From an uncultured Roseiflexaceae bacterium (GTDB lineage Bacteria > Chloroflexota > Chloroflexia > Chloroflexales > Roseiflexaceae), in assembly GCA_903868295.1 (NCBI GenBank), contig CAIPUQ010000103.1:1-7116 (forward strand): DNA of 7,116 nucleotides. The letters run 5' to 3'. Positions within the stretch are counted from its first letter, which is position 1, and each line of letters starts with the position of its first letter. Made by a program: the position numbers and the translations under genes. Of the stretch, positions 1 to 4,768 are shown piece by piece. The notes under the pieces were generated by a model. That model had not been told where the DNA came from. It did no database searches and saw only the letters and a program-made list of their open reading frames with translations.

Positions 1-555
1 GATCGAGTCAATTGCGTGCCAGATCGATTTGTCGAACATGTAAATACCGACCAGGGCCAGGTTCGACTTGGGTTCTTTTGGCTTTTCGACCAGACGCAAG
101 ATACTGCCGTCGGGGTTCAGTTCGGCGACGCCGAATGAGCGCGGGTTGGGGACTTCCTTCAGGACAATCTGGGAGTTGTATGTGCTGTCTTGGAATTGTT
201 TGATCAGGCCCGATATGCCGCCCTGGATGCAGTTGTCACCGAGGAACATGACGAATTTCTCGTCACCAATGAACGGATGGGCGATTTTGACCGCATGTGC
301 CAGGCCAGAGGGTGCGTCTTGTTGGATGTAGGTAATTTTGACGCCGAACTTGGCGCCGTCACCGACTGCTGCCATCACTTCGGCGGCAGTGCTGCCGACA
401 ATGATGCCGATATCGTCTATACCGGCGTCGCGGATGGTCTCGATGACACGGAACAGCACGGGTTTGTTCGCCACGGGGACGAGTTGTTTTGCGCTGGTGT
501 AGGTGATGGGGCGCAGACGGGTCCCGTTGCCACCGCTCAGAATCAGACCTTTCAT
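1..555 (-). CDS. rmlA: Glucose-1-phosphate thymidylyltransferase, long RmlA type (N-terminal 185 aa, runs off left edge)
   Basis: Predicted sugar-1-phosphate nucleotidyltransferase, which joins dTTP (or another NTP) to glucose-1-phosphate to give an NDP-sugar for surface polysaccharide or deoxysugar synthesis in the cytoplasm. The frame starts at ATG 555-553 and stays open for 185 codons to the window edge, so the C-terminal part is missing. Visible motifs are the nucleotide-binding signature GGNGTRLRP (residues 8-16), the SAKQL lysine (K23) followed by PVANKP, GLAHA (84-88), the metal/sugar-site GDN (106-108), FGVAEL (141-146) and VEKPKEPKSN (156-165). VANKP, GLAHAV and EKPKEPKSNLALVGIYMF favour the long RmlA/StrD-like subfamily (about 355 aa) over the short enterobacterial RmlA. 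A good Shine-Dalgarno AAGGAG (complement of 561-566) lies 5 nt before the ATG. The gene sits downstream of the NlpC/P60 gene on the same strand but beyond a terminator, so it probably has its own promoter, which I could not identify. The exact nucleotide and sugar are inferred; UTP or another NTP is possible. Confidence 0.9.
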   Translation of the reverse strand, partial: MKGLILSGGNGTRLRPITYTSAKQLVPVANKPVLFRVIETIRDAGIDDIGIIVGSTAAEVMAAVGDGAKFGVKITYIQQDAPSGLAHAVKIAHPFIGDEKFVMFLGDNCIQGGISGLIKQFQDSTYNSQIVLKEVPNPRSFGVAELNPDGSILRLVEKPKEPKSNLALVGIYMFDKSIWHAIDSI

Positions 556-621
556 GCAGGCTCCTTCGTGTGTGCGGGCACAAGATTGCCGCACGTTTGT
601 GTGTGATGTTCGTATAGTAAC

Positions 622-654
622 AAAAACCGAGGCATCGTCCTAGGACGATGCCTC
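622..654 (-). terminator. Intrinsic terminator of the NlpC/P60 gene
   Basis: A perfect 26-bp palindrome (629-654, arms GAGGCATCGTCCT / AGGACGATGCCTC) begins 35 bp past the stop codon. Read on the minus strand it is followed by GG and five T residues (622-626). In RNA the central bases would form the loop of a stem of about 11 bp. The T-run lies only on the minus-strand exit side, so it terminates leftward transcription and separates the hydrolase gene from the nucleotidyltransferase gene. Confidence 0.88.
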
Positions 655-688
655 ATCATGAGATGACAGAACCGTGATGATTTGTGGC

Positions 689-2290
689 TTAGCGCTTGAC
701 GCGGGCTGCACCATAGAAATGCTTGACCCAGTAATCATCATAAATGTTAGAAATCTGGACGCCGTACGTCGGGGTCATCGCGTGGACCATTTTGCCACCA
801 CCGATGTACATCGACACGTGGGTAATCCCACGCCGACCGCTGGTGTTCTTGAAGAACATCATGTCGCCCGGTGCCATGTTGTCCCAACTAATGTCGATGG
901 AACCATTAAAGCTGTACTGCGACGCCGCCAACCGTGGAATAGTAACCCCGACTTGGCGGAAGGCATACATCATCAAGCCAGAGCAGTCGAAGCCAGACTT
1001 GGGCGTCGTACCGCCCCAGGTATACCGGTAGCCGACAAACTGCAATGCGACATTCGCGACGTCGCTACTGGTGCTGACGCCCGCGCCGCTGTTCCCGCTG
1101 CGATTACGGGTCGGTCCAATCGGCAGAGCCGGGAAGTCAGACGTGGTCGGTACACGACGGAGCACATGCGGGGTGGCATTCAAAAGGTCTTTGAAGATCC
1201 AGACCTTCTTTTTGCCGTCCATGACCTGAACCCAGTCTTTGTACTTCCCAATCAAATCGAACTTTCGCCCCAAATCAGCGGTACCGACTTTGGCATGACG
1301 TGAATCAGGTCCGAGGCGCAGATTGACATTGCTTTCGCGGACAGTGCCAACCAGCTCTGGTGACTCTTCGGGGATGGTATCAGCAGTGATGACGCGGTCG
1401 AGGACGGGTTTGGTGACGTCGATATATTGAGCCTTGACCCACCCGTCGGTCTTTGAGTCGACCGAGACATGGTACCAGTCCTGATAGATTTCGATGAGTT
1501 CGACTTCACCACGCAACTTGAGTGTCGTAATGGCCACGTATTTAACACCGGGGCCGTCACGCAGGGTCAGCCCTGATTCGAGCACGATGCCCGTCCGTGG
1601 TGGGGGCGGTGGCGGAAGATCTTTGTCGAAGATGTCGAAAATAGTAGCAGCAGCGTTTTCGGGCAGTGACAAGAGCTCACCGGCCATCCAAAACACCGGT
1701 GCGTCGACACGTTCGCGGACCTGATACCAGTCACCGTATTTGCCAATGACTTGGAGTTCGAGGCCGCTGGAGGCGCGGGTGATGGGGTCATAGTTGGTAC
1801 CAGGACCGTTACGCATGTAGGCACGGTCGGTCATCACCGTGACGGGGACGACGACAGGAGACATGGTCTGATTACGTGACACCAGCGAAATAGGCACGGG
1901 CAGGTCTTCGGACTCGGTCAACGGGGCATCACCCTCGCTGAATGATTCGTCCGTGATAGGGGCGACGTCGACCGTGAAGTCATTGTTGCCATCATCAATC
2001 AGGATTGGGGCTCTGCCGATTTCGGGCACTGCCAAGACGAGTTCGGTCTTGCTGAGGAGGAGTGCACCGGGGATCAGGGCAATCACCAAAATGTGCATTA
2101 CCATGCGCTGCGAAAAGAATGCTGCAATACGCTCAGGCCGGCGAATCAGGGTTTGGATGCTCGGGATTCGATCCGTGACACGCGTGGTGCGTTCTTCGCG
2201 GCGGTACTCGGTACGGCGGCGATTTACCCGTTGGATGAGTTCATATGGGTCCGATGCGGCGTTGCGCATGCGTTTGGATTGGTCGACCAT
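689..2290 (-). CDS. Membrane-anchored triple-SH3b NlpC/P60 peptidoglycan endopeptidase
   Basis: A 533-aa protein predicted to cut peptide stems of peptidoglycan outside the membrane. It opens with a basic cytoplasmic stretch of about 60 residues. One hydrophobic segment (about 63-80, MVMHILVIALIPGALLL) follows with no obvious cleavage site, suggesting a type II membrane anchor. An acidic linker precedes SH3b domain 1 (about 152-208), a six-proline hinge (226-231), SH3b 2 (about 234-293), SH3b 3 (about 315-370) and the NlpC/P60 domain (about 405-530). The SH3b repeats show the usual LxLRxGPG and DWYxV blocks (NGPGTNYDPI, LRDGPGVKYV, LRLGPDSRHA). Catalytic residues visible are C436 in FDCSGL, H491 in THVSMYIG and H503 in MVHAM, so the enzyme should be active. 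By family this cleaves gamma-D-Glu to diamino-acid bonds; substrate choice is inferred. The ATG at 2290 has GGAG about 10 nt upstream. The gene is apparently monocistronic, with a strong promoter at 2436-2465, a structured leader, and an intrinsic terminator after its TAA. Confidence 0.93.
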   Translation of the reverse strand: MVDQSKRMRNAASDPYELIQRVNRRRTEYRREERTTRVTDRIPSIQTLIRRPERIAAFFSQRMVMHILVIALIPGALLLSKTELVLAVPEIGRAPILIDDGNNDFTVDVAPITDESFSEGDAPLTESEDLPVPISLVSRNQTMSPVVVPVTVMTDRAYMRNGPGTNYDPITRASSGLELQVIGKYGDWYQVRERVDAPVFWMAGELLSLPENAAATIFDIFDKDLPPPPPPRTGIVLESGLTLRDGPGVKYVAITTLKLRGEVELIEIYQDWYHVSVDSKTDGWVKAQYIDVTKPVLDRVITADTIPEESPELVGTVRESNVNLRLGPDSRHAKVGTADLGRKFDLIGKYKDWVQVMDGKKKVWIFKDLLNATPHVLRRVPTTSDFPALPIGPTRNRSGNSGAGVSTSSDVANVALQFVGYRYTWGGTTPKSGFDCSGLMMYAFRQVGVTIPRLAASQYSFNGSIDISWDNMAPGDMMFFKNTSGRRGITHVSMYIGGGKMVHAMTPTYGVQISNIYDDYWVKHFYGAARVKR

Positions 2291-2309
2291 TGAGTAGGTA
2301 CTCCCTCAG

Positions 2310-2344
2310 TGAATGACCACACAGACAGATAAACAGGTCATTCA
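2310..2344 (-). promoter_or_regulatory. 9-bp leader hairpin next to the NlpC/P60 Shine-Dalgarno
   Basis: Perfect inverted repeat TGAATGACC (2310-2318) / GGTCATTCA (2336-2344) with a 17-nt loop. On the minus-strand transcript it ends about 3 nt before the GAGGGAG Shine-Dalgarno region (2301-2307). It could be a translational control hairpin, an mRNA-stabilising stem, or a DNA operator downstream of the transcription start. No T-run follows, so it is not a terminator. Confidence 0.5.
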
Positions 2345-2366
2345 TGATGTGCAACATGATTTGGGG

Positions 2367-2425
2367 TGTGCGGTTGTTACGAAACAACGCGGCTGCACAG
2401 GCGAATCACGCCTCCATCGCAGGAG
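2367..2425 (-). promoter_or_regulatory. Further stems in the NlpC/P60 5' leader
   Basis: Three further stems occur in the predicted leader. CTCC/GGAG (2412-2415 with 2422-2425) and GGCG/CGCC (2400-2403 with 2409-2412) share base 2412, so at full length they compete slightly. The third is a longer interrupted hairpin: TGTGC/GCACA (2367-2371 with 2395-2399) outside and GTTGTT/AACAAC (2373-2378 with 2383-2388) inside, closed by a 4-nt loop. I do not recognise a known riboswitch class. Two stems are only 4 bp, so structure here is suggestive rather than shown. Confidence 0.35.
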
Positions 2426-2435
2426 ACATAGACAA

Positions 2436-2465
2436 ACTATAGCATGGAACGATACGCTCTTTCAA
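2436..2465 (-). promoter_or_regulatory. Sigma-70-type promoter of the NlpC/P60 gene with extended -10
   Basis: On the minus strand: -35 TTGAAA (2460-2465, 5 of 6 to consensus), an 18-bp spacer, then -10 TATAGT (2436-2441, 5 of 6) preceded by TGC, a proper extended -10. Transcription should start near 2429, giving a leader of about 140 nt before the ATG at 2290. This is the best promoter match in the window. Confidence 0.75.
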
Positions 2466-2471
2466 TCGTTC
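2447..2471. promoter_or_regulatory. Candidate operator: inverted repeat flanking the -35 box
   Basis: Perfect 7-bp arms GAACGAT (2447-2453) and ATCGTTC (2465-2471) with an 11-bp centre, so matching bases are 18 bp apart. The repeat covers the -35 hexamer and half the spacer of the NlpC/P60 promoter, a normal place for a dimeric repressor. A third ATCGTTC lies upstream at 2557-2563. The binding protein is unknown. Confidence 0.42.
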
Positions 2472-2578
2472 TGACACGCCCCTGATGAATAAATGATGAT
2501 GAACGCAGTATGGTCATCGGTTCGTCATGCGGAAACGAACATGCGGCGATGGGTGTATCGTTCGTGTGGGAATAGCGT

Positions 2579-2599
2579 CGCGCTGCATGCGACAGCGCG
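2579..2599 (-). terminator. GC-rich hairpin just after the recombinase stop codon
   Basis: Perfect 7-bp stem CGCGCTG (2579-2585) / CAGCGCG (2593-2599) with a 7-nt loop, starting 2 bp past the TGA of the recombinase on the minus strand. No T-run follows, so it is at best a weak or Rho-assisted terminator or a 3'-end stabilising stem. It would keep recombinase transcripts partly apart from the NlpC/P60 unit. Confidence 0.35.
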
Positions 2600-2601
2600 C
2601 C

Positions 2602-3621
2602 TCAGGGTGCGCCGCGAGGCAGGGGATCTGCAGCGAATTGGTCGTGCACTTCGGCCAAACGCTCGTCGGTGTGCCGCGCATAGTATTGCTCGGTGATGCG
2701 CGTGTTGGCGTGACCGAGGATCGCCGATACCTCCGACAGCTGTACGCCTTCGTTGAGGAGCCACATGGCCACAAAGTGGCGGAAAGTGTGCGGCGTGGTG
2801 GTGCGCAAGAGTGCGGCTTCGTGGGGGCGACCATCACGTTCGACGGTGTCGGCCAGTGTCAACGCGGCATGCGTAACGACGTTCCACGCCGCGATCCGAT
2901 TCAGCCGGTGGCCAGGGCTGCGCGGCCCGTGCGAAATGAACAACGCCGTGGCCGCCGGGAAGGACGCACGCCGGGCCAAAAGGTAGGCTTCGATGGCACT
3001 GCGTGCGTGCGGCCGGACAAACACAGTGCGTCGTTTGTTGCCTTTGCCGACAACCGAGACACGGGCAGCGACGGCACCGTGGTCGCCGCGGATTTCGCTG
3101 ATGTCGATTGCAAGTATCTCCGAAATACGGCAGGCTGATGAAAACAACAAGTGGAGCAACGCATTGTTGCGCAGCGCCGAAAGGCGATCGCGCTCTGGTT
3201 TGGAGTGCGGCGTACCGGCAGCGAGGCCTGTCTCGTAGAACGAAACCAATCGGCGCAGATCTGCCACGTCTGGTGCACGACTGGGAACGATGCGCGGCAA
3301 CGCATCGCCGATATGCATTTGGATGAGTGATATTTCGCATCCGAGCAGCCCGCGGTCTGCCAGATATTTGCAGATCGCAATCACACCGTGGCTGTAGGTC
3401 TGTACCGAGCCATCGGCGAGGTGGCCGAGCGTGTTGATCCAGGCTGCGAAATCACGTGCCTGTAACGCTTGCGTCGTGTGGCGATTATTGGCCGCTGCCC
3501 ACTGCATGAACGCATGCCACGCATCGCTATACGAGGCGATGGTGGCAGGGGACAAGGCGCGGCGGCGATTGCGTTGATCGACGGTCCAATCTTGGAGCGC
3601 TTGCGTCAAAGTACAGCTCAT
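2602..3621 (-). CDS. Tyrosine recombinase (XerC/XerD/phage-integrase family)
   Basis: Predicted site-specific recombinase that cuts and rejoins DNA through a covalent phosphotyrosine. Numbering is from ATG 3621 (339 aa, near the usual 300-340 aa of Xer proteins). Residues about 4-90 form the SAM-like N-terminal core-binding domain (LTQALQDWTVDQ...SPATIASYSDAW). Residues about 115-320 form the catalytic domain. All active-site residues are visible: R165 in SACRISE, K193 in VGKGNKRR, H278 and R281 in HTFRH, H304 in LGHAN, and nucleophile Y313 (Y314 is adjacent). The frame can be extended upstream to a TTG at 3666, but neither start has a Shine-Dalgarno. A perfect TATAAT six bases before the ATG favours a leaderless ATG start. 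The gene lies downstream of the SARP-type regulator on the same strand and could also receive read-through from it. No transposase, phage gene or attachment site is seen nearby. It may be a chromosomal Xer protein or a solitary integrase or invertase; its target site is not identifiable here. Confidence 0.92.
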   Translation of the reverse strand: MSCTLTQALQDWTVDQRNRRRALSPATIASYSDAWHAFMQWAAANNRHTTQALQARDFAAWINTLGHLADGSVQTYSHGVIAICKYLADRGLLGCEISLIQMHIGDALPRIVPSRAPDVADLRRLVSFYETGLAAGTPHSKPERDRLSALRNNALLHLLFSSACRISEILAIDISEIRGDHGAVAARVSVVGKGNKRRTVFVRPHARSAIEAYLLARRASFPAATALFISHGPRSPGHRLNRIAAWNVVTHAALTLADTVERDGRPHEAALLRTTTPHTFRHFVAMWLLNEGVQLSEVSAILGHANTRITEQYYARHTDERLAEVHDQFAADPLPRGAP

Positions 3622-3627
3622 ACCACG

Positions 3628-3633
3628 ATTATA
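3628..3633 (-). promoter_or_regulatory. Perfect -10 box giving a leaderless recombinase mRNA
   Basis: TATAAT on the minus strand, followed by six bases (CGTGGT) and then ATG at 3621. A start 7 nt after the hexamer falls on the A of the ATG. There is no Shine-Dalgarno before this ATG and no good -35 at 16-18 bp (the 17-bp position reads TAGTGC). This matches the leaderless arrangement known from several bacterial phyla. Confidence 0.55.
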
Positions 3634-3675
3634 CACCGTTGTAGTAATCCGCACTATGATGCGCAACGATAAGTA

Positions 3676-4470
3676 TTAGGAACTCAATACCTGCTGATAG
3701 ACGCGCCGTTGCCCCGCTGCCTGGGTAGCACGGAGTGTGTGCGCAAGCAGCGCTGGGGTGGTCGGCGCAGCGCGCTTGACCAGATCGTGATTGCCAGTAG
3801 CGGCATACGACTGCATCAGAATCTCGTGTGCTGCTTCTATGCTGGGATCAATATCCAGCGCGCGCCACATGCGTTCGACGAGTTCGGTGTGGGCGTTGAG
3901 GGTCAACAAAATCTGCCCGAGGCGTATACTAGCCGCTGCATAGTCGGCAGCATACTTTGCACGCAGGGGGATGGCCCATTCTGCCAACGGCAGATTTGCC
4001 AAATAGTAGCCGTTGTAGACATCACACGCACGACGGAGATGGGGCAACGCAGTCCGGCCATCGGGACTGCGGCGGGCAGCAGCAATGGCATGTCGGAACT
4101 CGTCGCTGTCGACGGTGCTTCCACTCGGCAAAGTCAAACTAATGGTGTGGTGGGTGGCATGCACAATGGTCTGCAGATGACCGTTCGGCTCGAGTGCACC
4201 ACGCATCCGGTGCAAGACAACCCGCAGATTATTGGCAGCAGCGTCACCCAAATGGTCTGGCCACAGCTGATCACTCGCATATTCCCGCGAGACGCTGTAG
4301 CCATCACTTGTCAGCAACAGCAGGAACAGCTCGCATGCACGCTGGCTACGCCATTGTGTCTGCGTTATTTCGTTGCTGTCATGACTACAGCGAAAAGCCC
4401 CCAAAGTCTGGACCGTGAGTGCGGGTTGACGAAATTTGGCAGTGTTGGTGCGGCGCGTTGTGTGGAGCAT
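3676..4470 (-). CDS. SARP-like transcriptional regulator: winged-helix DNA-binding plus BTAD domains
   Basis: Predicted cytoplasmic DNA-binding activator of 264 aa, the small stand-alone SARP layout with no ATPase or C-terminal TPR array. Residues about 17-115 form the OmpR/SARP-type winged helix. The family pattern is clear: LTVQTLGAFRCS (18-29), QWRSQRACELFLLLL (39-53), GYSVSREYASDQLWPD (57-72), and the recognition-helix block AANNLRVVLHRMRGALEP (78-95). Residues about 120-235 form the helical bacterial transcriptional activator domain (VDSDEFRHAIAAAR, LRRACDVYNGYYLANLPLAEWA, LDIDPSIEAAHEILMQSYAATGN). The last 30 residues have no recognised domain. ATG 4470 is preceded by AAGGAG (complement of 4479-4484) at 8 nt. 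It is divergent from the glycosyltransferase gene across 298 bp, so it may control that gene, itself, or the recombinase 54 bp downstream. Family members activate pathway genes by binding direct repeats near the -35. Its targets and any ligand are unknown. Confidence 0.9.
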   Translation of the reverse strand: MLHTTRRTNTAKFRQPALTVQTLGAFRCSHDSNEITQTQWRSQRACELFLLLLTSDGYSVSREYASDQLWPDHLGDAAANNLRVVLHRMRGALEPNGHLQTIVHATHHTISLTLPSGSTVDSDEFRHAIAAARRSPDGRTALPHLRRACDVYNGYYLANLPLAEWAIPLRAKYAADYAAASIRLGQILLTLNAHTELVERMWRALDIDPSIEAAHEILMQSYAATGNHDLVKRAAPTTPALLAHTLRATQAAGQRRVYQQVLSS

Positions 4471-4497
4471 AGCGGCCTCTCCTTATCTGACGGGCAA

Positions 4498-4518
4498 CCT
4501 ACGACTGTCTGTAGGATA
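4498..4518 (-). promoter_or_regulatory. Weak -10-like box and small inverted repeat upstream of the SARP gene
   Basis: TATCCT on the minus strand (4513-4518) is a possible -10, about 43 bp before the ATG, with no recognisable -35. It overlaps an inverted repeat CCTAC (4498-4502) / GTAGG (4511-4515). This is a weak call, listed because an activator-dependent promoter would be expected to lack a good -35. Confidence 0.25.
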
Positions 4519-4539
4519 GTGTTCCCCGGGCGCTACAGG

Positions 4540-4572
4540 TATCCCCCAAAAGGTCGGTTTTTATATCCCCCA
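4540..4572. repeat. 9-bp direct repeat TATCCCCCA, candidate SARP-type binding site
   Basis: Two exact copies at 4540-4548 and 4564-4572, 24 bp start to start, upstream of the SARP gene in the shared divergent region. On the minus strand they read TGGGGGATA. SARP proteins are known to bind short direct repeats spaced by about one or two helical turns (11 or 22 bp). The 24-bp spacing is close but not canonical. Chance of one 9-bp repeat in 300 bp is not negligible. Confidence 0.35.
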
Positions 4573-4625
4573 CAATATGTCGTACGAGGTATTGTAGTGC
4601 GCACAATCAGTGATATCGGGATTGG

Positions 4626-4642
4626 ACCATTAATGGTAGAAT
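4626..4642 (+). promoter_or_regulatory. 12-bp perfect palindrome touching a -10-like box upstream of the glycosyltransferase
   Basis: ACCATTAATGGT (4626-4637) is a perfect palindrome whose last base is the first base of TAGAAT (4637-4642, 5 of 6 to the -10 consensus). The 17-bp-distant hexamer (TATCGG, 4614-4619) is a poor -35, so activation may be needed. A bound dimer would cover the spacer region. If used, transcription starts near 4649, leaving a leader of about 120 nt. Confidence 0.35.
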
Positions 4643-4658
4643 ATCAGTAGGAAAACCA

Positions 4659-4737
4659 AATCCACGGGGCACGGATTCGTGGTGACTGGTCGCACATACG
4701 GTGCCTGGTCAGGTGGTGTTGGTTGTCTGTGAACCAA
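4659..4737 (+). promoter_or_regulatory. Hairpin-rich leader of the glycosyltransferase gene
   Basis: Three stem regions lie between the putative start site and the Shine-Dalgarno. Two mutually exclusive pairings share bases: AATCC/GGATT (4659-4663 with 4673-4677) and CCACG/CGTGG (4662-4666 with 4678-4682). Next is GCAC/GTGC (4692-4695 with 4701-4704), inside a looser TGAC/GTCA pairing (4683-4686 with 4708-4711). Then comes a 6-bp TTGGTT/AACCAA hairpin (4719-4724 with 4732-4737). No known riboswitch consensus was recognised, and short stems arise by chance. Confidence 0.3.
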
Positions 4738-4768
4738 GCAAACCGCGTGGGACGCAGAGGAGTGCGAA

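Larger units (their letters stand above)
2291..2601. other. 311-bp intergenic region between recombinase end and NlpC/P60 start
   Basis: No credible gene is seen here. From right to left it holds a GC-rich hairpin after the recombinase stop (2579-2599), a cluster of GTTCGT/ACGAAC half-sites (2520-2565), the leftward promoter of the NlpC/P60 gene (2436-2465) with a flanking inverted repeat (2447-2471), and a transcribed leader of about 140 nt with several stems (2310-2425). The small frames crossing it have no ribosome-binding site and no recognisable product. Confidence 0.7.

Noticed and set aside
572..594. GTGCGG/CCGCAC inverted repeat in the leader of the nucleotidyltransferase gene
   Set aside because: Only 6-bp arms with an 11-nt loop, no T-run and no relation to a recognisable promoter; probably chance in GC-rich DNA.
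674..1303. 209-aa plus-strand frame opposite the NlpC/P60 gene (also 190-606 and 2527-3138 opposite other genes)
   Set aside because: These are antisense shadows of strongly supported minus-strand genes, without ribosome-binding sites or recognisable products.
2291..2429. Known c-di-AMP (ydaO/yuaA) riboswitch before the NlpC/P60 gene
   Set aside because: The gene class fits, but I could not find the conserved ydaO blocks in the leader. It is left as an unclassified structured leader.
3649..3666. Possible dif-like site upstream of the recombinase (TTGCGCATCATAGTGCGG region)
   Set aside because: Only 4-bp arms CGCA/TGCG are symmetric and the half-sites do not match the XerC/XerD dif consensus. 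The resemblance to TGCGCAT alone is weak.
3622..3666. TTG start at 3666 adding 15 residues to the recombinase
   Set aside because: It lacks a Shine-Dalgarno, the extra residues fall outside the SAM-like domain, and the perfect TATAAT lies inside this extension, favouring ATG 3621.
3709..4650. 313-aa plus-strand open frame opposite the SARP gene
   Set aside because: It covers the antisense of a gene with unmistakable SARP motifs, shows no domain pattern, and runs through the regulatory region.
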